Shown one piece after another: positions 17,752 to 26,853 of a stretch of DNA of 64,000 bases. The stretch's first letter is position 1; each line of letters begins with the position of its first letter. Made by a program: the position numbers and the translations under genes. Below the pieces are notes generated by a model. It was not told the origin of the DNA. It saw nothing but the letters and a program-made list of their open reading frames with translations, and made no database searches. The DNA comes from Pseudomonas capeferrum (GTDB lineage Bacteria; Pseudomonadota; Gammaproteobacteria; Pseudomonadales; Pseudomonadaceae): assembly GCF_013523055.1 (NCBI RefSeq), contig NZ_JAAMQM010000013.1, positions 62,001 through 126,000 on the forward strand, given 5' to 3'.

Positions 17752-18636
17752 ATGAATATCGGAACCAATACAGGCCTCGACGTTTTCTTCGACGAGTCGA
17801 CCTCGACCTTCAGCTATCTGTTGCTCGATCGCTCGACCCATCGGTGCGCCGTGATAGACAGCGTGCTCGACTACGACTTCAAATCCGGCCGTACCAGTAC
17901 ACGATCCGCCGACCGTATCATCAACCGCGTACGCGAACTGGGCGCAACCGTCGAGTGGATTCTGGAGACCCACGTACACGCCGACCACATGACCGCGGCG
18001 CCCTATCTGCAAGCGCGGCTGGGCGGCAGGATCGCCATTGGCAGTCACATTCGCGAAGTCCAGGAAGTGTTCGGCAAGGCGTTCAACCGTGGCCTCGAGT
18101 TCAAGCGCGATGGCAGCCAGTTCGATGCGCTGCTGGACGACGGCCAAGCATTCTCCATCGGCAACCTGTCTGCCGTGGCCATGCACACCCCCGGCCATAC
18201 GCCGGCCTGCATGACCTACCTCATCACTGATCATGAACACACCCTGGCATTCGTCGGCGACACGCTCTTCATGCCCGACTACGGCACGGCACGCTGCGAT
18301 TTTCCAGGTGGTGATGCCAGGACACTGTACCGCTCCATCAGGAAGATCCTGGCGCTACCGCCCGGCACGCAGATCTTCCTCTGCCACGACTACCGTCCCG
18401 ATGGCCGCCCATTGGCATTCCAGACCAGCGTGCAGGCGCAGAATGCCCAGAACATCCATGTGCGTGAAGGCATCGGTGAAGACGAGTTCGTGAAGATGAG
18501 GGAGGCGCGCGACGCGACGCTCGACATGCCGGCGTTAATGCTGCCCTCCGTCCAGATCAACATGCACGGTGGGCACTTGCCGGAGCCGGAGACCAACGGC
18601 ATTCGGTATCTGAAGATACCGCTGAATGCCTTCTGA
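17752..18636 (+). CDS. pdo: Persulfide dioxygenase (ETHE1-like metallo-beta-lactamase fold)
   Basis: 294 aa. It oxidises glutathione persulfide to sulfite in the cytoplasm, taking sulfane sulfur made by sulfide:quinone oxidoreductase. Metal-site motifs are THVHADHMTAA (HxHxDH), MHTPGHTPACMTY, FVGDTLFMPDYGTARCDF and FLCHDY, in the order and spacing of ETHE1/PDO proteins. The ATG follows GAAGGAGCAAG. It is the first gene of pdo-sqr-tauE and divergent from the FisR-like activator, which supports a sulfur rather than a glyoxalase II role. Confidence 0.85.
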   Translation: MNIGTNTGLDVFFDESTSTFSYLLLDRSTHRCAVIDSVLDYDFKSGRTSTRSADRIINRVRELGATVEWILETHVHADHMTAAPYLQARLGGRIAIGSHIREVQEVFGKAFNRGLEFKRDGSQFDALLDDGQAFSIGNLSAVAMHTPGHTPACMTYLITDHEHTLAFVGDTLFMPDYGTARCDFPGGDARTLYRSIRKILALPPGTQIFLCHDYRPDGRPLAFQTSVQAQNAQNIHVREGIGEDEFVKMREARDATLDMPALMLPSVQINMHGGHLPEPETNGIRYLKIPLNAF

Positions 18637-18669
18637 ATGCCGCCACCAATGAACAAGGGAAACCAATCG

Positions 18670-19959
18670 ATGCACGCTCATGATCTGACTCCGGGCAAGT
18701 CGTCACGACCTGCCGGGACACGCCACCGGATTGTCATCGTAGGCGCGGGGTCGGCAGGCATTGCCACGGCGTCGAGCCTGAAGAAGCGCCGAGCCGATCT
18801 GGACATCGCCTTGATCGACCCTGCGGATGCGCACTACTACCAGCCCGGCTGGACCATGGTCGGGGGCGGAGTCTTCGACGCCAGATCCACAGTGCGCGCC
18901 ATGGCGTCGGTCATCCCCGGCGGCGTGCAATGGATCAAGTCTCGCGTGACTGCTTTCGACCCAGAGGCCAATGCCGTGATCCTCGAGAATGGCCGAGTGG
19001 TCGGTTACGACCAGCTTGTCGTCTGCCCTGGCTTGAGCCTGGACTGGTCGGCGATCGAGGGCCTGAACGAAACCTTGGGCGCCAATGGGGTCACTTCCAA
19101 TTACCGTTACGACCTGGCGCCTTATACCTGGCGGCTGGTCCAGCGACTGGAAACAGGCAAGGCGCTGTTCACCCAACCGCCGATGCCGATCAAGTGCGCA
19201 GGGGCACCGCAGAAAGCCTTGTACCTGTCGTGCGATCATTGGCTGAAGCAGGGCCGCCAGGGAAGCATCGAGACCAGATTCTACAACCCTGGCTCCGTGC
19301 TGTTCGGCGTGGCCGACTATGTGCCGGCACTCATGTCCTACATGAAGAAATACGCGGTCGGCCTGATGTTCAGCCACACCCTGGTCGCCGTCGATGGCCC
19401 CAACCAGCGGGCAACCTTCTTGCGCACCCACAAGGACGGCACCACCGAGACCGTGGTCGAAACCTTCGACATGCTCCATGTGGTACCGCCGCAGGTAGCA
19501 CCTGAATTCATCCGTACCAGTGCCTTGGTGGATGCGGCAGGCTGGGTCGATGTCGACCCGACGACCTTGAGGCATCGGACCTTTGCGAACATTCATGCGT
19601 TGGGTGATGTGATCAATACCACGAACGCGAAAACCATGGCGGCAGCCCGCAAACAGGCACCTGTGGTGGCCATCAATGTGTTGGTGAGCCTGGGCTTGCT
19701 GACTGAACGCGCTGCTTATGACGGTTATGGCTCCTGCCCCCTCACCGTGGCGCGCGGCCAGGTAGTGCTTGCCGAGTTCCTTTATGGCGGCAAGCTTGCG
19801 CCAAGCTTTCCCCGCTGGATTCTGGAGGGACGCAAGCCCTCGCGTTTGGCATGGCTGCTCAAGGCACGCGTTCTTGCACCGTTCTACTGGCATTGCATGC
19901 TGAAAGGACGGGAGTGGCTCGCAGCCAGCTCCAGGCTCGACAAGGATGCCCGGCGTTGA
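18670..19959 (+). CDS. sqr: Type II sulfide:quinone oxidoreductase
   Basis: 429 aa FAD enzyme oxidising sulfide to sulfane sulfur and passing electrons to quinone at the inner membrane. The N-terminal Rossmann motif HRIVIVGAGSAGIATA follows a basic leader. PIKCAGAPQKALYLSCDHW is the type II (mitochondrial SQOR-like) signature with the active cysteine. HALGDVINTTNAKTMAAARKQAPVVAINVL is the second FAD contact. Three in-frame ATGs are possible (18637, 18649, 18670); 18670 is preceded by AAGGGAAACC. It sits 33 bp after pdo. Confidence 0.85.
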   Translation: MHAHDLTPGKSSRPAGTRHRIVIVGAGSAGIATASSLKKRRADLDIALIDPADAHYYQPGWTMVGGGVFDARSTVRAMASVIPGGVQWIKSRVTAFDPEANAVILENGRVVGYDQLVVCPGLSLDWSAIEGLNETLGANGVTSNYRYDLAPYTWRLVQRLETGKALFTQPPMPIKCAGAPQKALYLSCDHWLKQGRQGSIETRFYNPGSVLFGVADYVPALMSYMKKYAVGLMFSHTLVAVDGPNQRATFLRTHKDGTTETVVETFDMLHVVPPQVAPEFIRTSALVDAAGWVDVDPTTLRHRTFANIHALGDVINTTNAKTMAAARKQAPVVAINVLVSLGLLTERAAYDGYGSCPLTVARGQVVLAEFLYGGKLAPSFPRWILEGRKPSRLAWLLKARVLAPFYWHCMLKGREWLAASSRLDKDARR

Positions 19960-19973
19960 TCGAGCATCACGAC

Positions 19974-20774
19974 ATGCTGGCCGCCTTGCTGGGTGCGATC
20001 ATCGGTGCCGTGCTGGCCCTGACCGGGGCGGGGGGCGGGATTCTCGCCGTCCCCTTGTTGGTGTTCGGCCTGGGGCTGAGCATGGTACAGGCGGCACCGG
20101 TAGGTCTGCTGGCCGTAGGGTTGGCTGCCAGTGTGGGCGCCGTCCTCGGATTGAAGCAGGGTACGGTACGCTATCGGGCCGCGGGCTTCGTCGCGGGGAT
20201 CGGCATCCTCGTTGCGCCATTGGGACTGCAACTCGCCCAGCGTATCCCCAATGCGCCCTTGGCATTGGCGTTCTCGTTGGTGCTGATCCATGCCTGCATC
20301 CGCATCCTGCGCAACAGCCATCGGGCATTGCGCAGCGGTGCACAGCCGCCGCGTCCTCAAGCATCGCCTTGCGTACTCAACCCGGCCAAAGGACGGCTGC
20401 GCTGGTCGTTGCCCTGCGCCCGGGCATTGGCCTTCACGGGTGCCGCGTCCGGAATGCTCTCGGGGCTGCTCGGCGTCGGCGGTGGGTTCGTGCTCATCCC
20501 AGCCTTGACACGCTATACCGACCTGGAAGCCAAAAGCATCTTGGCGACCTCGCTTGCGGTGATCGCCCTGGTGTCGACCGGGGGGGTGGGCAGCGCCGTC
20601 CTGGCCGGTGTCATGTACTGGGAGGTCGCGTTGCCCTTCGCCGCTGGAGCGGTCGTGGGACTGATCCTGGCGAGGCGGATCGCTCACAAGCTTGCCGGCC
20701 CTCGCTTGCAGCAGGCATTCGCGATTGTCGGGTTGTGCGCGGCCGTCATGCTGGGAGTCGGTGTGATGAGCTAG
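19974..20774 (+). CDS. TauE/SafE-family sulfite/sulfonate exporter
   Basis: 266 aa inner-membrane protein with two related halves, each starting with a glycine-rich repeat: GAIIGAVLALTGAGGGILAVPLL (about 7-29) and ASGMLSGLLGVGGGFVLIPAL. About 8 hydrophobic segments. ATG 19974 is 14 bp after sqr, the third gene of the sulfide operon, so a role in exporting the sulfite or thiosulfate produced is likely but inferred. Its stop codon overlaps that of the convergent Bcr-type transporter. Confidence 0.78.
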   Translation: MLAALLGAIIGAVLALTGAGGGILAVPLLVFGLGLSMVQAAPVGLLAVGLAASVGAVLGLKQGTVRYRAAGFVAGIGILVAPLGLQLAQRIPNAPLALAFSLVLIHACIRILRNSHRALRSGAQPPRPQASPCVLNPAKGRLRWSLPCARALAFTGAASGMLSGLLGVGGGFVLIPALTRYTDLEAKSILATSLAVIALVSTGGVGSAVLAGVMYWEVALPFAAGAVVGLILARRIAHKLAGPRLQQAFAIVGLCAAVMLGVGVMS

Positions 20775-22012
20775 GGGCTCAGACCTTCATCATCAGCTCC
20801 GCAAATAGCGCTTGGCCCTGTCATCTCGCTCGTCTGAAGCCGCACAGACAACCAGGCATAGCAACCGGCCGCTCCCAGGCCGGCACCCGCGATCACCGCG
20901 CACATGGGGCCTGGTGATCCGTCGGCCAGCCTTCCCACTAGCGCGCTGAACCCCGAGCCCATCGCGAATTGCATCGACACCGCCAGCCCGGCAGCAGCAC
21001 CGGCGTTGTGCGGGTGTCGCTGGAGTAGGCTGGCGACACAATTGGCACCGAGCAACCCGGTGACACTCACGTACAGAACGATCAGCGCCACGATCCCATA
21101 CAGCCCTCCACCTCCAGTGATCGCCACAAGTGCCAGACCGATGGCCGACAGCCCTGCCATCGTTGCCCCCACGCCCAGCATGCGCATCGGCCCTACCCGC
21201 CTGACGAACCGGGCATTGATGAGCGTCATGAGGATGACACCTGTGATGTTCAGAGCAAACAGCCAGCCATAAGCCAGTGTCGAGACCCCGAAATACTCGG
21301 TATAGACGAACGGCGAAGCCGTGATGAAGGCGAACATGCCGCCGAACGAGAGGCCCATGCAGAGGATATAGGCAACCGCCACCGGATCACGCGCGATGCG
21401 CCAGTACCCACCTGCCGCCGCGAGGAGTGAGCCACTTCTGCGCAGTGGCGGATGGGTCTCGGGGAGTCGCCAGGTGCAAGCGATGAGGCACAGCCCGGCA
21501 AACAGGAACAGCCCGGCGAAGATGCTTCTCCAGCCGTCGATGAGCATCAGAAGGCTGCCCGCCGTCGGGGCGACGAGCGTTGCGATCATGGTTACCAGAT
21601 GCATGAGCGACAAGGTCCGCGCCGCCTCGTCCACCGCGAAGATATCCCGCACGATGGTCCTTGCCAGCACCGACGCTGCAGCCCCGCCCACCGCTTGGAG
21701 AAAGCGCCAGGCGATCAGTTGGTCGATGTCCGAGGCCAGCATGCAGCCGACCGTGGCGACCAGGTACATCAGCATCCCGCCGGTCAGCAGCCGCTTGCGG
21801 CCGAAGCGGTCGGACAAAGGACCATAGAACAGCATCCCGATGCACAGGCCGGCCAGAAACACGCCAATGGTCATCTGTACGCTGGCAGCGCTTGCGTGCA
21901 GATCGCGAGCGATGGATGGAAGGGTCGGCAGGTAGGTGTCGATCGACAGCGGGGCAAAGGCCACCAGGGCTGCCAGCAAAAGGATCATGCGCTGGGGATG
22001 AAGTGGACGCAT
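20771..22012 (-). CDS. Bcr/CflA-type MFS drug efflux transporter
   Basis: 413 aa, 12 expected membrane segments. DHA1/Bcr-CflA landmarks are LAALVAFAPLSIDTYLPTLPSIARDL (first helix), GPLSDRFGRKRLLTGG (motif A) and RFLQAVGGAAASVLARTIVRD (helix 4). The same family carries bicyclomycin and chloramphenicol resistance proteins; the substrate is unknown. It is transcribed away from the palindrome at 22045-22066, 33 bp upstream of its start, so it may be controlled with the hpa genes. Confidence 0.82.
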   Translation of the reverse strand: MRPLHPQRMILLLAALVAFAPLSIDTYLPTLPSIARDLHASAASVQMTIGVFLAGLCIGMLFYGPLSDRFGRKRLLTGGMLMYLVATVGCMLASDIDQLIAWRFLQAVGGAAASVLARTIVRDIFAVDEAARTLSLMHLVTMIATLVAPTAGSLLMLIDGWRSIFAGLFLFAGLCLIACTWRLPETHPPLRRSGSLLAAAGGYWRIARDPVAVAYILCMGLSFGGMFAFITASPFVYTEYFGVSTLAYGWLFALNITGVILMTLINARFVRRVGPMRMLGVGATMAGLSAIGLALVAITGGGGLYGIVALIVLYVSVTGLLGANCVASLLQRHPHNAGAAAGLAVSMQFAMGSGFSALVGRLADGSPGPMCAVIAGAGLGAAGCYAWLSVRLQTSEMTGPSAICGADDEGLSP

Positions 22013-22044
22013 CGGTACACCGACTCTCGATCAAGGGCATAAAA

Positions 22045-22066
22045 CGATAACATGTTAATGTTATCG
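22045..22066. promoter_or_regulatory. Perfect palindromic operator upstream of the Bcr-type transporter
   Basis: CGATAACAT and ATGTTATCG are perfect 9-bp arms around GTTA, 33 bp upstream of the transporter start and 31 bp past the hpaR stop. The AT-rich AACAT/TTAA content resembles the other GTTAAC-containing elements near hpa genes, so a MarR-family (HpaR) operator is a reasonable reading. Confidence 0.5.
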
Positions 22067-22096
22067 ATTATACCTGCCCATCCCCGACATTGCGTC

Positions 22097-22519
22097 TCAG
22101 GGCTTGATACGCTTGAGCTCGTTGAGCAAACCCAACAATTGCTGCATCTTCTCTTCGCCGAATTGATCCTGGATCTTGCGGTAGTTGTTCTCCATGTCCT
22201 CGCTCATCGAGACGAAGCAGCGCTCACCCTCCTCGGTCAGGTTGACGAAGACACGGCGTTGATCCTGAGGGGATTTCTGCCGACGAACCAGCCCGTCTCG
22301 CTCTAGGCGGGCCAGTACTCCGGTCATGCTTGGCTTGAGAATGCAGGCCTGCTGAGCGAGTTGATGACTCTCCAGTTCACCCTGCTGGCGCAGGATACGG
22401 ATGACCCGCCATTGCTGTTCCGTCAGGTCATGCTCGTTGAGCGATGGCCTGAAAAATGCCATGGCTGCCTCTCTGGCCTGCAGGAGCGTGAGGGTCAGCG
22501 AAGGTCTGAATTTTGCCAT
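22097..22519 (-). CDS. hpaR: HpaR, MarR-family repressor of homoprotocatechuate genes (copy 1)
   Basis: 140 aa winged-helix repressor. ATG 22519 (MAKFRPSLTLTLLQAREAAMAFF) gives the usual length; the frame extends 56 more codons with no support. Helix-turn-helix and wing: LAQQACILKPSMTGVLARLERDG and DQRRVFVNLTEEG. In E. coli HpaR represses the meta-cleavage operon and is released by aromatic pathway substrates. A paralogue of the same length is at 31378-31800. It lies downstream of hpaA on the same strand. Confidence 0.85.
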   Translation of the reverse strand: MAKFRPSLTLTLLQAREAAMAFFRPSLNEHDLTEQQWRVIRILRQQGELESHQLAQQACILKPSMTGVLARLERDGLVRRQKSPQDQRRVFVNLTEEGERCFVSMSEDMENNYRKIQDQFGEEKMQQLLGLLNELKRIKP

Positions 22520-22762
22520 GATCGAACCATTTGTCGGTGGGTCTGGGAGCTTATTAGGTGCAACAGCCAGGTGCAAGGCATCAGCTGGAATCCCATCACG
22601 GTCGGCCCGCACCGGATCGGGACACCTTATGGCCAGAAGCCATCGACATGCCTGTGGAAAGTGCAATCTCTTCCACGGAAAGCCCATTCAGTCCTGCCGG
22701 GGTTGCTGCCACCATTGGCCGACAAGATCCATATGGCCGGAGTGCAGACAGCCGTGTCCAGC

Positions 22763-23668
22763 TCAACTCAGTCCCGACTGCCGATGCCGGAACTCCCCCG
22801 GCGTAAGCTTTGCGTAGCGCTGGAAGAACCGGCTGAAGTACGCGGGATCTTTGAACCCCAACTGATAACAGATTTCGTTAGCGGAACTGCCAGTGAACAG
22901 CAGCAGGCGCTTGGCTTCCTGCATCAGTCTTTCGAGAATCAGGCGCTTGGACGGCAGATCGGCGATTCGCCGACAGACATCGTTGAGCCGCGCCTCGGTG
23001 ACGCCTATGTGCTGTGCGTAACGGGCCAGCGGCCAGTGCTGCTGGTAGTGCGCTTCGATCAGTTCATTGAAGCGATGGAAGATCTTCAGGTCCTCATGCC
23101 GGGCCGGCGTGGCCTGGATCGAGTGGGTACACAGGCGCAGCAGGCTGATCATGATCAGTCGAGTCAGGCATTCCAACGCTGCCGTGCGTCCTGCACGTTG
23201 GGCGGCCACTTCCTGGCTCAGGTCCTGAAACGAACGCTCCAGACGCCTGGCCTCCTCTTCGTGCTCGGCCGTGAGATTGGCGAGGGCGACACACGCAGGC
23301 GGGACCTGAACGCCTGCCGAGGCCAGGCTGGCATCGGCTTCGATCAGTTGCCAGACCAGTTGCTGGCGCACGGTCAGGACATGCCCGTCGCTGTCCGGCT
23401 CGGTGACGAACGAATGCGCGACCGTCGGCGGCGTCAGGAAGAACATCGGCCCCGACTCGATGTATTGCTGGTCATCCAGGTACACCCGTACCGTACCGCT
23501 TTTCACATAGTGCACCTGGAAGAAACGATCATGCCGATGCACAGGCATGTTGCGGCCGAAAAATCCTGCCAGATTGCCGAGCTTGTCGTAATGGACCTCG
23601 CTATCGCTGTAGCGCTGGTCGTAGACCTGCCCGATGTTGATGTTCGGAATCGGATGGCGATCGGCCAT
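22763..23668 (-). CDS. hpaA: HpaA, AraC/XylS-family activator of 4-hydroxyphenylacetate genes
   Basis: 301 aa. The N-terminus IPNINIGQVYDQRYSDSEVHYDKL and the cupin segment GRNMPVHRHDRFFQVHYV match the HpaA subgroup, which binds 4-hydroxyphenylacetate. The C-terminal double helix-turn-helix includes YAQHIGVTEARLNDVCRRI and CYQLGFKDPAYFSRFFQRYAKLTPGEFR. In E. coli HpaA activates the hydroxylase genes hpaBC. Here it is divergent from hpaG1 across a 175-bp control region and upstream of hpaR. Confidence 0.85.
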   Translation of the reverse strand: MADRHPIPNINIGQVYDQRYSDSEVHYDKLGNLAGFFGRNMPVHRHDRFFQVHYVKSGTVRVYLDDQQYIESGPMFFLTPPTVAHSFVTEPDSDGHVLTVRQQLVWQLIEADASLASAGVQVPPACVALANLTAEHEEEARRLERSFQDLSQEVAAQRAGRTAALECLTRLIMISLLRLCTHSIQATPARHEDLKIFHRFNELIEAHYQQHWPLARYAQHIGVTEARLNDVCRRIADLPSKRLILERLMQEAKRLLLFTGSSANEICYQLGFKDPAYFSRFFQRYAKLTPGEFRHRQSGLS

Positions 23669-23754
23669 GGTGCATACCCAGTCATAGTGTCGTTTTGGCT
23701 AGCCGTTATCTGCATGTTGCACGCTTCGCTCGACGAGCGCCACGTGACAAGCCC

Positions 23755-23798
23755 TTGACCTTCGTTAACATCTTAACTATAACATTAACACATTAACG
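23755..23798 (+). promoter_or_regulatory. hpaG1 promoter overlapped by a GTTAAC-rich operator
   Basis: TTGACC (23755-23760) and TATAAC (23778-23783) with a 17-bp spacer form a near-consensus sigma-70 promoter 60 bp before hpaG1. The spacer and start region carry CGTTAACATCTTAAC (23763-23777) and AACATTAACACATTAACG (23781-23798), bounded by inverted CGTTAA/TTAACG. A repressor bound here would cover the promoter; HpaR is the likely ligand. Confidence 0.6.
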
Positions 23799-23843
23799 AT
23801 CTGAGCTGGGCGCACACCGCCCCGCTACTGCCAGGAGAAAAGC

Positions 23844-24518
23844 ATGAGCCATGCGTTGCATGACGTTGCGACCGGCACCCTGTTCGGCGTCGCGCTGAAT
23901 TACCAGGGCTTGCTGCAACAGCGCCTCGCCGAGTTCGAGCAAGCCCCTTACAAACAGCCACCGGTCAAGCCCGTGCTGTTCATCAAGACGCCGAACACCC
24001 GTAACGGCCATGGTGGCGATGTCGTCTATCCGCACGGTGTCGAGCACCTGCAGCCCGGCCCAGCCCTGGGTGTGGTGATCGGCAAGGACGCCAGCCGCGT
24101 CAGCGCCGCCGATGCTCTCGAACATGTGGCGGGCTACACCATCATCAATGAATTCAGTCTCCCGGAAGACAGCTACTACCGCCCTGCGGTCAAGGCCAAG
24201 TGCCGCGATGGCTTCTGCGCCATCGGTCCCAACCTGGTGTCGGCCGAGCAGGTCGAGAACCCGCACGACCTGACCTTGAAGGTCTACGTCAACGGCCAGG
24301 TCGTCCAGGAAAACACTACAGCCAACTTCGTCCGTGGCATCCCCCAGCTGATCGCCGAACTGAGCGAATTCATGACGCTGCATGCCGGCGATGTACTGAT
24401 TACCGGCACACCGGAAGGCCGCGTAGACGTCGTCCCCGGAGACCTTGTCGAAGTCGAGATCACAGGCTTGGGCCGACTGGCCAACACTATCGTCAGCGAG
24501 CCGGGGAGCCCTGCATGA
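23844..24518 (+). CDS. hpaG1: HpaG1, OPET decarboxylase/HHDD isomerase subunit
   Basis: 224 aa fumarylacetoacetase-fold protein. With HpaG2 it decarboxylates 5-oxo-pent-3-ene-1,2,5-tricarboxylate and isomerises the product in homoprotocatechuate breakdown. Landmarks: LFGVALNYQGLL, KPVLFIKTPNTR, LGVVIGKDASRV, HVAGYTIINEFSLPE and DVLITGTPEGRVDVVPGD. In E. coli the two related halves are fused in HpaG; here they are separate genes overlapping by 4 bases (ATGA). ATG 23844 has an AGGAG site 8 bases upstream. Confidence 0.88.
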   Translation: MSHALHDVATGTLFGVALNYQGLLQQRLAEFEQAPYKQPPVKPVLFIKTPNTRNGHGGDVVYPHGVEHLQPGPALGVVIGKDASRVSAADALEHVAGYTIINEFSLPEDSYYRPAVKAKCRDGFCAIGPNLVSAEQVENPHDLTLKVYVNGQVVQENTTANFVRGIPQLIAELSEFMTLHAGDVLITGTPEGRVDVVPGDLVEVEITGLGRLANTIVSEPGSPA

Positions 24519-25297
24519 AACACGCCCGCATCCGTTTTGAAGGCAGCGTCCACGCTGTCACCGTCGAGGCCGACAATGCCGTGCGCTTGGCTGACGGCCG
24601 CCTGCTGCGCGAAGACCAGGTCCAGTGGCTGCCGCCAGCCACAGGCAGCATGTTCGCCCTGGGTTTGAACTACGCCGACCATGCCAAGGAACTTGCCTTC
24701 GCGCCGCCTACCGAGCCGCTCGCCTTCGTCAAGTCACCAGGGACTTATACCGGCCACAACCAGACCACCTGGCGTCCGGACAACGTCGCCTACATGCACT
24801 ACGAGTGCGAACTGGTCGCCGTGATCGGCAAGCCGGCGCGCAACGTGAAGCGCGAGGACGCCCTGGACTACGTGGCCGGCTACACGGTGTGCAACGACTA
24901 CGCCATCCGTGACTACCTGGAAAACTACTACCGCCCTAACCTGCGCGTGAAGAACCGCGACGCTACCACCCCGGTCGGGCCATGGATCGTCGACGTGGCC
25001 GACGTGCCGGATGCCAGTGGCCTGACCCTGCGCACCTGGATCAACGGTGAGCTGCGCCAGGAAGGCTCGACCAAGGACATGATCTTCGACATTCCCTTTC
25101 TGATCGAATACCTGTCCAGCTTCATGACCCTGCAGCCGGGCGACATGATCGCCACCGGCACCCCGGAAGGTCTGGCCGATGTAGTACCTGGCGATGAAGT
25201 CGTGGTGGAAGTCGAAGGCGTCGGGCGCCTGGTGAACCGGATCGTCAGCGAAGCTGACTTCTTCAAGAACAAGAATACCGCTGAACAAGAGGCTTAA
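24515..25297 (+). CDS. hpaG2: HpaG2, OPET decarboxylase/HHDD isomerase subunit
   Basis: 260 aa, second fumarylacetoacetase-fold half. A short N-domain (MKHARIRFEGSVHAVTVEAD) precedes the catalytic fold: FALGLNYADHAKE, PLAFVKSPGTY, YECELVAVIGKPAR, DYVAGYTVCNDYAIRDYLE, GDMIATGTPEGLADVVPGD. The conserved acidic metal ligands (E in YECELV, D in NDYAIRD) are present. Start ATG 24515 overlaps the hpaG1 stop, so translation is probably coupled. Confidence 0.88.
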   Translation: MKHARIRFEGSVHAVTVEADNAVRLADGRLLREDQVQWLPPATGSMFALGLNYADHAKELAFAPPTEPLAFVKSPGTYTGHNQTTWRPDNVAYMHYECELVAVIGKPARNVKREDALDYVAGYTVCNDYAIRDYLENYYRPNLRVKNRDATTPVGPWIVDVADVPDASGLTLRTWINGELRQEGSTKDMIFDIPFLIEYLSSFMTLQPGDMIATGTPEGLADVVPGDEVVVEVEGVGRLVNRIVSEADFFKNKNTAEQEA

Positions 25298-25302
25298 CCC
25301 GC

Positions 25303-26763
25303 ATGATCAAGCACTGGATCAACGGCCGCGAGGTCGAAAGCAAAGACGTCTTCGTCAACTACAACCCGGCCACCGGCGAGCCCATCGGTGAAGTCGCCAG
25401 CGGCGGTGCCGAAGAAGTCGCCGCGGCCGTGGCCGCAGCCAAGGACGCATTCCCCAAGTGGGCCGCGACCCCAGCCAAGGAACGCGCCAGGCTCATGCGC
25501 AAGCTAGGCGAGCTGATCGATCAGAACGTGCCAAAGCTCGCCGAACTGGAAACCCTCGATACTGGTCTGCCGATCCATCAGACCAAGAACGTGCTGATCC
25601 CCCGCGCTTCGCACAACTTCGACTACTTCGCCGAAGTCTGCACACGCATGGACGGGCACACGTACCCGGTCGATGACCAGATGCTCAACTACACCCTCTA
25701 CCAACCGGTGGGTGTCTGTGGCCTGGTGTCGCCGTGGAACGTACCGTTCATGACCGCCACTTGGAAGACCGCGCCGTGCCTGGCACTGGGCAACACGGCC
25801 GTGCTGAAGATGAGCGAGCTGTCGCCGCTGACGGCCAACGAGCTGGGCCGCCTGGCGGTCGAAGCCGGCATTCCCAATGGCGTGCTCAACGTCATCCAGG
25901 GCTACGGCGCTACCGCCGGTGATGCCCTGGTTCGTCACCCGGACGTGCGCGCCATTTCCTTCACCGGCGGCACTGCCACCGGCAAGAAGATCATGCAGAC
26001 CGCCGGCCTGAAGAAGTATTCGATGGAGCTGGGCGGCAAGTCTCCGGTACTGATCTTCGAGGATGCTGACCTGGAGCGCGCGCTGGATGCCGCCTTGTTC
26101 ACCATCTTCTCGCTCAACGGCGAGCGCTGCACCGCCGGCAGCCGAATCTTCATCCAGGAAAGCGTATACCCGCAGTTCGTCGCCGAATTCGCCGCTCGCG
26201 CCAAACGCCTGATCGTCGGCGACCCGCAGGATCCCAAGACCCAGGTCGGCTCGATGATCACCCAGGCGCACTATGACAAAGTCACCGGCTACATCAAGAT
26301 CGGTATCGAAGAAGGCGCGACCCTGGTCGCCGGTGGCCTGGAACGCCCGGCCAACCTGCCCGCGCACCTGAGCCGTGGCCAGTTCGTGCAGCCGACCGTG
26401 TTCGCCGACGTGAACAACGACATGCGCATCGCCCAGGAAGAGATCTTTGGCCCGGTGGTCTGCCTGATCCCCTTCAAGGATGAAGCCGAAGCGCTGCGAC
26501 TGGCCAACGCCACCGAATACGGCCTGGCGTCCTACATCTGGACCCAGGACATCGGCAAGGCACACCGCCTGGCGTATGGCATCGAGGCGGGCATGGTGTT
26601 CATCAACAGCCAGAACGTGCGTGACCTGCGCCAGCCGTTTGGCGGCGTGAAAGGGTCCGGCACCGGCCGCGAAGGCGGACAATACAGCCTCGAAGTGTTC
26701 GCCGAGATCAAGAACGTGTGCATCTCGATGGGCAGCCACCATATCCCCCGCTGGGGCGTGTGA
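25303..26763 (+). CDS. hpaE: HpaE, 5-carboxymethyl-2-hydroxymuconate semialdehyde dehydrogenase
   Basis: 486 aa NAD-dependent aldehyde dehydrogenase that oxidises the ring-cleavage semialdehyde. Catalytic residues are N146 (SPWNVP), E242 (MELGGKSP) and C276 (NGERCTAGS); EEIFGPVVCLIPF and PFGGVKGSGTGREGG complete the fold. It begins 5 bp after hpaG2 within the hpaG1-I operon, which fixes the substrate better than sequence alone would. Confidence 0.9.
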   Translation: MIKHWINGREVESKDVFVNYNPATGEPIGEVASGGAEEVAAAVAAAKDAFPKWAATPAKERARLMRKLGELIDQNVPKLAELETLDTGLPIHQTKNVLIPRASHNFDYFAEVCTRMDGHTYPVDDQMLNYTLYQPVGVCGLVSPWNVPFMTATWKTAPCLALGNTAVLKMSELSPLTANELGRLAVEAGIPNGVLNVIQGYGATAGDALVRHPDVRAISFTGGTATGKKIMQTAGLKKYSMELGGKSPVLIFEDADLERALDAALFTIFSLNGERCTAGSRIFIQESVYPQFVAEFAARAKRLIVGDPQDPKTQVGSMITQAHYDKVTGYIKIGIEEGATLVAGGLERPANLPAHLSRGQFVQPTVFADVNNDMRIAQEEIFGPVVCLIPFKDEAEALRLANATEYGLASYIWTQDIGKAHRLAYGIEAGMVFINSQNVRDLRQPFGGVKGSGTGREGGQYSLEVFAEIKNVCISMGSHHIPRWGV

Positions 26764-26853
26764 CCGTTCTTGCGACGCATCGGGCCGCATTGGTTCCGAC
26801 GACCGCTGACACCGTCCGGTGCGGCGCAACCTACAACAATAAGGAGTCTCATC